A stretch of DNA of 39,550 nt. It comes from Pezizomycotina sp. ARF18. Its lineage: Eukaryota > Ascomycota. The position numbers and the translations under genes were made by a program. The stretch lies in assembly GCA_002224055.1 (NCBI GenBank), contig AZLU01000044.1, forward strand, positions 1 to 39,550, given 5' to 3'. The stretch's first letter is position 1. Each line of letters begins with the position of its first letter. Below, piece after piece: positions 12,640 to 23,900 of this stretch. Below the pieces are notes generated by a model that did not search any database, was not told where the DNA came from, and saw only the letters and a program-made list of their open reading frames with translations.

Positions 12640-12661
12640 GCTGAGTCGTCGCTGAGTCGTC
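12640..12661. repeat. 11-bp tandem duplication with TGAGTC cores
   Basis: The unit GCTGAGTCGTC occurs twice head to tail with no mismatch and is closely flanked by AAGCTT on both sides. Each unit carries TGAGTC, six bases of the TGASTCA site bound by Gcn4/CpcA-type bZIP factors, but the seventh base is G, so binding is uncertain. Confidence 0.7.
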
Positions 12662-13197
12662 AAGCTTCGAGGTTAAACGCTGACCCTTTGGCGTGAATGA
12701 ATGAATATTTTTTTTTTTATAGATCACGGAAGCTGCCAGAAACTACTGATGAGCTTAAAAGGGACGCGATAGACACATTTCAAAGACGACAACCGCATTT
12801 CACGCATCTGTTGGCTACCTCATGAGCAGCAATTTCACAAGCATTTGCACCTGCTCCCAAAGGAGTCCAGGTTAGGTCGCAGTTAATCATACTGCTCCTT
12901 CGGTAGTTGTACCGCTATAACTACATCGACAAGGCGGAAGAATAGTGCCGAAATAGATGGTGATGCGAACTATCAATGCGACAAAAAAAAAAAAAAAAAC
13001 TACTATGCGGCAAGGACGTTTCACGCCTTTTACGGTGTAAACTACCAAAGCAATTACTGGGAGTTTTTTGCTTTTGTTATATAATGGTCATGGATCGAGC
13101 GAGGGCGCGTTTTGGGAGTATTGCAGCTTCGGGCATGTGGATCTTCCACGTATTTCCAGAGCTGTTGTTTATTTTCCTACTTCTCGTCTTCTCTTCT

Positions 13198-13198
<1 letters not shown>

Positions 13199-13253
<55 letters not shown>
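13199..13253. repeat. (CT)11 followed by T34 polypyrimidine tract
   Basis: Eleven CT dinucleotides run straight into 34 T residues and then a short GT repeat. The preceding 25 bases are also pyrimidine-rich. It sits in the divergent intergenic region upstream of both the phosphatase and the UBX gene. It may act as a nucleosome-excluding element or simply be a microsatellite. Confidence 0.85.
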
Positions 13254-13263
<10 letters not shown>

Positions 13264-14422
13264 TGAATCTGGTTTATTTGGGTTCTTGTTTGATGTTGGT
13301 ATTTCTATATTCTTTTATATCGTGGATGTATACAAGGAAGATAAAAATTGCAACGTTTACCTACTTGTCGATACATATCTGGTAGAAGGGTCGAATCTCC
13401 CTAGCTGATTTAAAGAAGAGGGATTAGATTCAGGAAGTGAGCGAGCTATCAAAAAACATTTAGATCGTCTCATGACGCCTCTTTTTCGGAGGAGAGCGGT
13501 GATTTGCTTGCAGAAGAACCCTTTCTGAACTTGAACAAGCAGAATCCTCAGTCGTGAAGAATTCGTCTACCTAAACAAACAATTGATGTAGCTAGAGAAA
13601 TGAGCTACCTAATTTTACATATAGAGCGAAAAAATTCATTGAATTCCCTTCTTCTCTCCTATCTCGAATGAGCCAATAGATGCTATTGTTATGCTAAAGT
13701 TCCCTATATAAAACACCCAACTACTTAGAATAAATGAGTAAGTCCTTCAGGCGTTCTGGTGGCGATCTCACAAGGCACAAAAAAAAAAAAAAAAAAGAAT
13801 GGGCCTTTTTTTTTTGTATGAGGTGCGCCAGCACTGCCCTGAAAAAAAATTATTTTTTTTTTGAATTTTTACAGCTAATAAACTTTCCACGCTGTTGCTT
13901 TTATTTATTTATTTTACTTTTCTCTGTTTCCTCCACAAAGCAACTTTCGTCACGGCCTTTCTCCCTGGAATCATGCAACAACTCCCTTTGTCTATTAAGA
14001 TCAAGCCGATGAACCAAAGCGACTATTGCTGTCTTATTTTCTGAGGTCCTTTAGTTATTTATTTCAGCTACGTATTCTCCTTACTGCGGGACTTTTTCTT
14101 CAATCTTATCAAGGGCTACTTTTTGACAGGACCACAAAGACCTTACCAGCCGGGTTTTCAGTGATTGACACGTATCCAAAGGGGCGTTGATTAAAAACCA
14201 TCCTGCCTGCCAGCAAAGATCTCGAAGAGCTCGTTCATTTATTTCTAGGATAATCTTATTTTCCCTATATTCCTGTCCGATCCTTCAGCGTCACCTCAAA
14301 CGAAGGTTTTAAAGGGTTCGATTTCCGTCTCTACCAACTTTTCTGGCGTTTCGAAATAACCGAAACGGGATACCCTTTCCTTATCGCAACATCCGTCCAC
14401 GGTTCAAATCATCAAAACCACG

Positions 14423-16119
14423 ATGCCCGAACCAGTGGATTTATCCACGCTGAGCGAGAGGGAGCAAGAGACCCTTCAGCAGTACCAGGCCGTCGTCGAA
14501 GACCAGGACCAGGCTTCCGCCATAGCTCTTCTCCGGAGATCACAATGGAACTTAGAGGTGGGTAAATTCCCCACCGATAACAAAACACCCCTGCTGTTTG
14601 TCTTTCGTGAATATTCTCGCAGCGTTCGCTGTTATACCTTTCTATTTTTTGGAATAGGACTCTTACGTATCGTTCATTTATAGATAGCAATAACACGACA
14701 CTACGACGGTGAACCGGCCACCGACCCAGTCGAGGAAGCCCGGGTCGCTATGGCTGCTGAAGAAGCCGCCGCCGCCGCTGCTGCTGGCCCTCCCCACCAC
14801 GCCAGAACCCCCATCCGCGCGGCTCCACCCCTTCCTCCCGCGACCGTCCATCCCGGCGCCGCGGATAGTCCCGCAGACCAATACTGTCACGCGGAGGCCG
14901 CCCGGTATCCTTTCGATATCTCTTCCCGTTCTCGCTGGCCTGGAAGATAACCCAAGGCTTCGCGTACCTCTTCGCCACGCTCTTCCCTTTCCTACCACGG
15001 CTGCTATCGCGGTTCTACTCTTCCAATAGCGGCGAGGCGGCGTGGGGCTTCTGCATCGGGCGGTAGGGCCGTCAACCCGCGTGACACGGCGGCGAGGTTC
15101 ATCCGCGAGTTCGAGGAGGAGAACGGGGAGACGGGATTACCGTTCTTCGAGGGTGGATACGCTCAGGCGCTAGACTTAGCGAAGAAAGATCTGAAGTTTT
15201 TGTTGGTGGTGCTGCAGAGCGACGAGCACGACGATACGGTCGCGTTTAACAAGGAGACACTGGGGAATCCGGACGTAGTCAAGTTTATTAAAGATCACGA
15301 CATCATCCTGTGGGGCGGTAGCGTGCAGGATTCGGAGGCGTATCAAGGTATTTATGGTCCCGCAAGTCAAGAGATAGTATGAAGCTAACTCATGCCCTAG
15401 TCTCGTCAGCGCTACAGTGCACTAAATTCCCCTTCGCGGCTTTAATATCGCACACCCCGCCCCGCTACCTCCCATGTCCGTCATCTGCCGCGTCGTCGGC
15501 GTCATCCCGCCGACGCAGTTCATATCGAAGCTCACGGCCACCATAGCCGCCCACTCCGAACCGCTGGAGCGCATCCGCACGACGAGGGCCGCGCAGGCCG
15601 CGGACCGCGAGATACGCGCAGAGCAGGAATCCGCATACGAGCGCTCGCTGGCTAGGGACCGCGAGAGGGCTCGTCAACGCCGGGAAGCCGAGGAAGCCGC
15701 TCGCCGCGCCGAAAACGAAGCGGCGGAGAAGAAGAGGCCGAAGAGATGTACCAGGATAACCTGGCCGGGTGGAGGAAGTGGAGGAGCCGCAGCTTACCGT
15801 CGGAGGAAGGGAAGGACGGGAAGAGTGCTCGGGTTAGTTTAAGGCTTACGGACGGTGAGAGGATCGTCAGGAAGTTCGCGGCGGATGCGACGATGGAGGA
15901 TGTGTACGCGTTCGTTGAGTGTATTGGCGTTGAGCGGACGAGAAGGACGTCGGACCGCCGCAAGGGTTTGAGCACGAGTATAAGTTTAGGCTTATGAGTC
16001 CGATGCCGAGGAAGGTCTACGAACCGGATACTGGGAAGACGGTGGCGGAGTGCTTGTTCCCATCCGCAAATCTGATTGTGGAGCCGATCGAAGAGGATGA
16101 CGATGAAGATGAGGAGTGA
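14423..16119 (+). CDS. UBA-UAS-UBX domain protein (FAF2/UBXD8, S. pombe Ucp10-like)
   Basis: Proteins of this family sit on ER or lipid-droplet membranes and recruit Cdc48/p97 to ubiquitinated clients through the UBX domain. The N-terminus MPEPVDLSTLSEREQETLQQ continues into a UBA-like segment (AVVEDQDQASAIALLRRSQW). A 126-nt intron (14558-14683) leads to IAITRHYDGEPATDPVEEA and a hydrophobic stretch near 14940-15000 (FAYLFATLFPFLPRLLSRFY) that fits the membrane hairpin. The UAS/thioredoxin-like domain includes LKFLLVVLQSDEHDDTVAFN; a 53-nt intron (15348-15400, branch GCTAAC) splits it, and VSSALQCTKFPFAALIS follows. A charged coiled coil (REIRAEQESAYERSLARDRE) precedes the UBX domain (VSLRLTDGERIVRKFAADAT to the acidic EEDDDEDEE end). 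About 505 residues, near family size. Frame changes near 14830-15060, 15465, 15738 and 15960 look like single-base errors. It converges on MED6. Confidence 0.9.
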
Positions 16120-16718
16120 AGCGGTAGATCTTGAAGCTTTATTACCAATACATCTGCACCTTCGTCTTGTAAACGAATGACAGAATCTGTTCGGTTTGGC
16201 GGTGGGATTTTTTTTTTTTTCTTTGTCAAGCATGCACTCATTTCCAGTTCTTTCGTTTCTTTCTCTTCTCTCCTTCACGTTATTTACTTCACGGTCACCA
16301 TAGGGCGGCGTTACTTGATATTAATAAGACCTAAATATATGATAGAAATCATAAATTCGTTTAGTTCAATATGGAGGAATTGTCTTTGGGATAGCTTAAT
16401 TTCAAGGGTATCTATTATATATATCTAAGATTATTTTACTGAAAAATGGCTGCTTGGAACCTATATAGACTCCCGCGTAGATTCTAAACCTAGCGTTACT
16501 ATTGCGATCTCCATTTTCGCGCATCGGTATATCTGTTCTCCTTCGTCTGAGTAGCTTCACAAGTTGCATTGCAAACTTACTATTATGGCAGACCCACAAT
16601 AGTCACCCAAAGTACGATGATTCTATATTGAGGCAACTGAGTAAGAATCCCCGAGTTGATACCGCAAACCATCTTCAAGATGATTCTCCGTATTACACTT
16701 CTCTTTCGCACCTCTTTC
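16120..16718. other. Convergent intergenic region between UBX gene and MED6
   Basis: About 600 nt holds the 3' ends of two convergent genes. It is AT-rich with a T-run near 16209-16220. TTTATT at 16139-16144 reads AATAAA on the minus strand but lies far from the MED6 stop. No further gene is seen. Confidence 0.6.
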
Positions 16719-17806
16719 TCAACCGTTATTCGCATCCGCTGCAGCAGCAGCAGCAGCCTGCAACGCCCCGCAGCCTTCGACTTCCTCCTCTTCTTCATCG
16801 TCCCCGTCGGACTCGTCGACTCGTCGGACTACCCGCCGTATTCCTCCCTTCCCCTTCGCGTCCTTCGTCTTAATATCCAACTTCGGCGGTCCCCCCGACT
16901 GACTCCCCCCTGCGGTCCCTATGCTCGTAGAACCCTGGCTGCTACCCTGACTACTCTGCTGGTGCTGCTGCGACGACGCCGCGGAGGCCGTAGATACTAT
17001 TATCGCCTGCGGATCTGTTATTATGTTATCGTCTAGGAATCCACCAGGTTGGCCCGCGGCGTAGCGGAGGGATAGGTTAGGGAGTGGATTAGCGATGCTT
17101 CTTCGCGCCGTTGCTGCGCGGATTTATTATCTGCTGCTGTTGTAGTTGTTGTAGAAGTGGTAGCGGATGAACCGGATGGGACGGGTGTAGACGCGACGGA
17201 CTGCTGCGACAGCGGAATCTGCGAGTGCTGCGCCGACGAAGATGGTGCATTGCTAGCAGCAGAGTCAGGGTACGAATACCCGCTATCCGGCGTGAAATTC
17301 GACATCGACGCCGCGAGTGAATGCGCTTTGGATATCAACGTCAGGCTCGAAAGCATGCGATTCATGAGCACGCTGTACACCGTCGGCGCCATAAAAATAT
17401 TCTCGCCGATGATAAAGTACGCTTCGAGCGGGACAGCGTCGTCGGGGATTTCCGGAGCTGTTTTTGATGATGTATACCCCTTGCGCGGGTCTTCCATCGC
17501 GACGACGAATTCGGTGCCTACCATTGTCCTGAGGCGGTTTTCGAACTCGGGCGGGAGGTCAGGAGGTAGTACAGGTTGGCTTGGTTGTGCGCCTGCATGG
17601 ACAGCGTGGCGTTGTTCGAGGTGCGGTCGAAGAAGGGGATTGGAAGAAGTAGAAGAGCACTAGTTTTTGTTTGACAGGTTAGTGGGTGGAGCTCGAGAGT
17701 AGTGATGAGGTGGAAGGGAGGAGTACCGTTGGTTGGGTTAACTTGGCCGGCCCAGCCGGGTGCGCCCAGACCATTTCATCGAGGGGGGTTTCTTGTTCAT
17801 CGCCAT
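16719..17806 (-). CDS. MED6: Mediator of RNA polymerase II transcription subunit 6
   Basis: MED6 is a conserved head-module subunit of Mediator, the nuclear coactivator linking regulators to RNA polymerase II. Diagnostic blocks are PLDEMVWAHPAG near the start, VLFYFFQSP-FFDRTSNNATL, MVGTEFVVAMEDP and AYFIIGENIFMAPTVYSVLM followed by NRMLSSLTLISKAHSLA. The C-terminus is a Ser/Gln/Thr-rich tail (STTTTTAADNKSAQQRREEA), then an acidic-basic stretch ending about 340 residues from the start, somewhat long for the family. I chose ATG at 17806 because it gives MAMNKK directly before PLDEM; a C6 run (17783-17788) breaks the frame there. One 67-nt intron (17660-17726) joins LTQPT to VLFYF. A second break turns SPFFD into SPSST near 17645 (TTT read as TT), and a third lies near 17035. 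Divergent from DRS1. Confidence 0.93.
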
Positions 17807-18063
17807 TTTGTAGTGTCGTGTGGTTGAAGTTTGTCGGTGAATGTGTTTGGACGTTGAGGGTTTGGTGATCCTTCAGAGATCGCAAGGAAGCTTTGGAAGA
17901 CGTGACGAAAATCACTTGGACAAAACAGCACGCACATAAGCGTGTAACTGCTTTTTTCTTTTCACGGATAAAATCCTTTCAACCGCACTAAAAAAAAAAC
18001 CTTCGACTTCCACCGCGAAGCTCATACCAGCAAACCAGCAAAGCGCCAAAAGATCAAATAAAA
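17807..18063. promoter_or_regulatory. Divergent (possibly bidirectional) promoter, MED6-DRS1
   Basis: Only 257 nt separates the two start codons, so both 5' leaders and core promoters must lie here. There is no clear TATA box. GACGTGACG (CRE-like) lies near 17899, and a CAGCAAACCAGCAAAG-type AC-rich leader precedes the DRS1 ATG. Shared regulation is inferred from spacing alone. Confidence 0.6.
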
Positions 18064-20603
18064 ATGGCAAAGAATAAGTCAAAAAAGCATTCTACGGCCG
18101 TCGTACACAAAAAGGCAACTAACGGCGACGAAGAATTGCTCAATGGCAGCTTTGCGCCGAAAAATTCAAAGTCGCGCACGGAAGACGACTTCGTCCTGAC
18201 GATCTCGGACTCGGACTCCCTCGCGGACGAAGAATCGGACATTGAAGCTCAATCCGACGACGAACCGACCCGCAATGGCGCATCGACCGAATCGCACGAA
18301 GCAGAAGATGAGCCGCGAGGTAAAAAGCGGAAGCGCGGTGCGTCGAAGAAGGATGCCGCCTCGAACAAGCAGGCGAAGAAGGCGAAAGGCGACAGCGGCG
18401 ATATGGATTCCGACTTGAGTTCCAGACGGGCGACCTAGACAACGACGGCATGGAGGAGCTCGACGGGTGGGGCTTCGAGGGTGCAAAACCGGCTATGAGC
18501 GAAGGGAAGAAAGCGTCGATATCGACGAGATAATAAACCGGAGGAATGAGAATAAGAAGAAGCTTGCGCAGGAGGATGTAGAGATGGACGGAGATGAGGA
18601 AAATGGTGCGGAAGCTCATAGCGCGTCTGAGGAGTCGTTTATCGGGCTGGAGGATGACGAGGAAGATGATGTGTCTGCTGACGATGCGTTTGGAGCGGGT
18701 GCTGAGTCAGATGATGACGAAGAAGAGTCTGACGAAGAGGAGAAGGATGAGGCTACGGATGACGACGCTGACGCCGAAGCAGCAGATTCAGACGACGAAT
18801 CCGTCGCATCTGCCGTTGCACACCCTGACGACGACGTTGAAGACTCATCTTCCGAATCAGACTCGGAGAGGAAAGCCGCCTTCTTCGCTCCCGAATCCGA
18901 CCAACCAGCTGCGAAATCGGGTACTACCTTCCAGCAGATGACGCTCTCCCGTCCAATACTCAGAGGCTTAGGCTACGTCGGCTTTCGAACCCTACCGCAA
19001 TCCAGGCGTCTACGATACCCGTCGCGCTGCTCGGTAGGGACGTCGTAGGTGGCGCTGTTACCGGTTCGGGAAAAACGCAGCGTACATGGTGCCCATACTT
19101 GAGCGTCTGCTTTACCGACCGAAGAAAGTGCCTACTTCCCGTGTCGTGGTTCTCTGCCCGACTCGTGAGCTGGCGATACAAGTACACGCCGTAGCTGTGA
19201 AGCTGGCCGCCTTCACGGACATCAGGTTCGCATTAGCGGTTGGTGTCTGTCTTTGAAAGTGCAGGAAGCAGCGCTGCGGCTACGCCCCGACGTCATCATT
19301 GCTACTCCAGGTCGTTTTATCGATCACATGCGCAACTCGGTCTCGTTCAGCACTGACGGTATCGAGATTCTGGTTCTTGACGAAGCCGACCGCATGTTAG
19401 ACGACGGTTTCGCAGACGAATTGGATGAGATTCTAAAAATGCTTCCGAAGAGTAGGCAGACGATGCTGTTCTCCGCAACGATGACGGACAGCGTAGACAA
19501 GCTGGTACGGATGGGCATGCAGAAGCCCGTCAGGCTGTTCGTAGACTCGAAGAAAAGACCGTCGAGACGCTCACGCAGGAATTCATCCGGATACGGCAAG
19601 GGAGGGAAGATGGCAGGCTGGCGATGCTCATGATACTCGTGCATGAGTTCTACCATTCGCGGTGCATTATTTTCTTTAGGAGCAAAGCGTTTGCACACCG
19701 TGTGAGAGTTATTTTTGGGCTCACGGGGTTGAAGGCGGCAGAGCTTCATGGCTCGCTATCACAGGAGCAGGTAAGATTATGATATACACAAATTTACTTT
19801 TCCACTACTAGCAATTTCAAGTGCTAACATTATAATTTCTAGCGTATACGAGCTGTCGAGGACTTCCGTGACGGCAAAGTCGACTTCCTCCTCGCCACCG
19901 ATCTCGCGTCCAGAGGTCTAGATATCAAGAACGTCTCATACGTCATCAACTACGAACTCCCGCAAACGCACGAGATATACCTCCACAGGGTCGGTCGTAC
20001 CGCAAGAGCCGGAAGAACAGGTCGCGCCATCACACTCGCAGCTGAAGCGGACCGGAAGCTAGTTAAAGCCGCCGTGAAAGCCGCCGAAGCGCAAAAATCA
20101 AAGGTCGTAAGCAGGAAATTGGATCAAGACAAGGTAACGAGTGGACATCAAAGCTGTCGGAAATGGAAGATGAGATCCAGCAGGTGCTCGAGGAGGAAGC
20201 GGAGGAGAGGCAGATGCAGGTTGCGGAGATGCAGTTAAGAAGGGAGAACTTGATAAAGTACGAGGAAGAGATACACTCGCGGCCGAAGCGGACGTTCCCG
20301 TTCTCAGAGAAGGATAAGCATAAAGCGAAAGCTGCCGGTGCCGCATTGCTGAACGGTATGCCGAAGGCCGCGCAGAAGAAGAGCGGCAAGCTGAGCGGCA
20401 AGAAGAAGAAGCTGCTGCTCAGCAAGGACGATAGGTCCGGCGATGCTGGCAAAGTCTGGAAGAAGACAAAGGAGGTACGCATCGTCGGCGGTAGAAGGGG
20501 AGCTAAAGCCAAGGACGCTACGAAAGCGAGAGGAGCGGTATCGAAAAAGACCAAGGCAAAGGTTGGCAAACCACCGAAAGGTAAAGTAAAAGGGAAAAAG
20601 TAA
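18064..20603 (+). CDS. DRS1: DEAD-box ATP-dependent RNA helicase DRS1
   Basis: A nucleolar RNA helicase needed for 27S pre-rRNA processing and 60S subunit assembly. The acidic, low-complexity N-terminus ([20 protein letters not shown], then [20 protein letters not shown]) and Lys-rich C-terminus are typical of Drs1. Helicase motifs in order: Q motif ([20 protein letters not shown], then [11 protein letters not shown]), motif [10 protein letters not shown], Ia [54 protein letters not shown] and [17 protein letters not shown]. All key residues are present, though motif I is followed by a frame break (about 19076). One 72-nt intron (19771-19842, branch GTGCTAAC) sits inside the C-terminal RecA domain. 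About 820 residues against about 750 in yeast. Other frame breaks lie near 18415, 18508, 18985, 19240, 19555 and 20120. An AATAAA follows at 20717. Confidence 0.95.
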
Positions 20604-20907
20604 ACACTAGCATTAGCAGAATTTAAGCTACAAGGCCTCACGTATACTATAATAATAATTATGCATTACAATTCAATTTCCCTCTGTATTGTACTTCATC
20701 TATACCTTTCATCGTAAATAAAGAAATTTTGCATGTCAACCTGCACATTATAGCAGAAAACTTCTCTGTCCATATACGACACGCACGCAAACGTGCATTG
20801 AGATATTTGGGCATTATGTTAACTGTTTCACAGCGCGAGTCTTACAATTAAGCCGCCGACAATAACACCAACGTTCGATTGTCATTCCTTCTTCAGCTGA
20901 AAGAACA
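20604..20907. other. Short intergenic region DRS1-NRDE2
   Basis: About 300 nt holding the DRS1 3' flank, with a poly(A) signal at 20717-20722, and the NRDE2 promoter and leader. No gene is seen. Confidence 0.7.
20717..20722 (+). terminator. Polyadenylation signal AATAAA after DRS1
   Basis: AATAAA occurs 114 nt past the DRS1 stop codon in an AT-rich context, a plausible position for a fungal 3' end. Confidence 0.5.
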
Positions 20908-23900
20908 ATGGACAAGCAGGAGTCATCGTCCGAAGAGGAGCAGCCTGCCAAGGTGGTAAGTGTGCTCCCATCCTTATATACAGGGAGCAGAAGTATCCTA
21001 CAGAGAATTGGCTAACGAATGACGGTCCAGGTGCGTACCATTCCGCAATTCAAGAGCTTCAAATCGGCTCCGGCTCCCAGCTCAAGCGCACCGCCAACCG
21101 CAGCCCAGGAGCCGTCCAAGGAGAAACAATCTGAACGCGGCGACAGCCATCGAAAGAGGAGACACGAAGAGGAGGAAAAAGAAGCGCGCAGGCACGATCG
21201 TCACCACAGGCACAGGTCACGAGACCGCCACCGCGATGACAGCGACGAAGATCGCCGCAGGCGTAGAGATAGGGACAGAGAACAGGGAAGGATAAGGACC
21301 GTGATAGAGAACGCGATAGGGATAGAGATCGGCATAGAGATAAGGACAAGGATAGAGCACGAGAAAGGGATGACGACAGGCGCGGCCATAGCCACCATAG
21401 GCGCTCCCGCTCCCCGCTCTCGGTCACGATCACGGCACGGCGACCATAGCCGCCACCGATCTAGGCGGAAATCTCCAGCCGAAAACCCTAAAGATCCGGA
21501 GGGCGATATAGTCCCGTGGAATACGCCTAACGTTCAATCATCGTCGACCGGCGCGGAGATCCCCATAATATCACGTACGGCACAATACACCGCTACTCCA
21601 TCCCTCAGTACCATCGTGCCGGTAGTGGGCGCGTCGTCGGCTTGCCGAGGCGCATGCGCATCGAAAAGGATAAAGGTGACGGGAAAGGTTTAGTGGTATC
21701 CGAGCAGATTAACACGTATTCCGACGGCAACAGGCTCAGCGGGCAGGCAGGTTACATCTTCGCCATGGAAAAGAGCAAGCCGCTTCGGATTAAAGATAAG
21801 GGTGAAGAATGCGCGAAGAACCGTTTGCTAAAGGTCACGAATTCGTCGCGTTATCGAGCAGCGGGAAGAAACGGAAGCGTCAGTGGCAGACGACGAGACT
21901 TGGAAAAGTAACGTCGACTATAGGTCTATACACGGCATGGAGCGGGCGAAGGAAGGGAATATATCCGATTCAGATCTGGAGGAAGCGTCTTCTGCTTCCA
22001 AGCACGAAATTGAAGTGTTTGACGCTGCAACGAGAGAAAAGACGATCAGACTATCGAGGCTAGTAGATTCTGAGCCGAATAACATAGATGCGTGGTTTGA
22101 GTTTATCGAGCATCAGCAGGCTATGGTACTCGGACTTGAAGGAGGTCGAAGGCGGAAGGTACGACAGGGAGAGAGACAAGGACTTGAAGAAGTCAAAGCA
22201 AGTATCTTTGAGAAAGCTCTATCAAAGAACAGAGGTAATAACAGGCTTCTGGTGGCTTACATGGAAACGGGAGCTCGTATTTGGGAGTAAGTGTCAATCA
22301 GCCAACGACTTTAGGTTTACCAGTTCCATACCGCCGAAGACCCACTTGTTTTCTCCGGTAACTAACTCTTTTTGTTAGCCCCGCAAAGCTCAAATTAAAA
22401 TGGCAAGAAGTGCTCAAGGCCAATCCATCCCTGATCGAACTATGGACAAGATACCTTAATTCCGGATAACCGACTTCGCCTCGTTTCGGTACAGGGAATG
22501 CATACAAGAATTCGAGAATTGTCTTGAGATGCTACGGAAGGCTGTGCACGTACATGGCTGACGGTCTCGGGTAAGAGGAAACATTCTGGCATTTTCTAGC
22601 GATTCCTGGGTACGAGGTCCAGCATGCTAACCAATCCACAGAAAAAGAAAAACTCGAAGATATTATTCTCTACATCTTTTTACGTCTAACGATATTCGTA
22701 AGAGAATCAGGTAAGTCTAAATCGCCGAAGATATATTACTTCTTGGATAACATCTGACTGAAGACTAGGGTTTTCCGAATTGGCGACGGCATCCTGGCAA
22801 TGTTTACTGGAGCTCAATACGGCACTTCCGAAAAAGTTCTCACCTCCGGAAACACACCAGCAACATGTAGAGGTTATTGAATCCCTAGAAGCATTCTGGG
22901 ACAGCGAAATTCTACGAATCGGTGAAGTAGGTGCCAAAGGGTGGGATGCTTACGCCTCCGAAGACATTGGAGACTTCCCGGATCCTAAAGACCAAGATTC
23001 GCACGAATCACTGAAGCTGAACACGGATGACCCCCATCTTTTCGAAACTTGGGCGGGCAGGGAGACTGAAATCTCTGGCCGATTGCCGGCGAGAACTACC
23101 GACGAGGTTGAGGAAGACGATCCTTTCCAAGTTATTCTGTTCAACGATGTTAAAGGTTACATGTACTACTTTCAAACCGACAGTGCCCAACACAAGCTTG
23201 GATACGCCTTCTTAAACTTCTGTGGCGTCATGGTCCCCAGAGCTTCAGCTTGGATCCTTTCGTTCGAAACGATCTCGCATTGATGAAGGATGAGTATCTA
23301 GGATGGTGGTTTTGCCGCAGCAGTCTCAGGCGGATGTCAAGTTAATCTCTTGGATCGACGGCGAGGCTATGGAAACCGAAAGAAAGAGCGGGTTTTCTCG
23401 TTCACCCTTCGGCTTTAAGAGCCTAATATGCCTATGACTTCCGACAATACTTGCACAAATCCTAGTCGGTGGTTTGCCCCTCTCGCAGATATCAGCGCGT
23501 TAGAGATAGACATCGATTTTGTTGCAAGGTTCGTGAAGCAGCTTTCACTCCGTCTAGAAGACGAGAGGCTTGCGCATATTTCCTTGCAATTGAAAGTTGC
23601 CGAGACCCTAAAGCCGTGAAAAAGGCTGCAAGAGCTTTATTAAAGCATTTCCCTACCAGCTTACCATTGTATAACGCCTATGCTCAATTAGAATGGCAGG
23701 CTGGAAATGTCGATGCTGCGAGGAACGTCTTCATCGCCGCGTTAGGGCTGAGCAAAGACACTCCAGCAGACCAACGGGTAAACCCTATCTTGCTGTGGCA
23801 CTCACGGGTTTGGGAAGAGCTTAATATGAAGGAATATTCAAAGGTCGTTGGGATGCTCGTTTGTATTCCAGATGGGGCCTACGAAGGTGATGGTGAAGAA

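Larger units (their letters stand above)
12157..14422. other. Divergent intergenic region between Sac2-like and UBX genes
   Basis: About 2.3 kb separates two genes transcribed away from each other, so it should hold both promoters and 5' leaders. It contains an exact 11-bp tandem duplication with TGAGTC cores (12640-12661), several A/T runs, and a long polypyrimidine block, (CT)11 followed by T34 (13199-13253). Open frames around 12976-13408 are translations of this low-complexity DNA. No gene or RNA gene is supported. Confidence 0.65.

Noticed and set aside
12976-13408. Three overlapping plus-strand open frames, up to 105 codons
   Set aside because: They are driven by the CT/T tract (poly-Ser, Leu, Phe) and have no other support.
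13380-13410. tRNA B-box-like sequence GGTCGAATCTCCC
   Set aside because: No matching A box, acceptor stem or anticodon arm in the preceding 60 nt.
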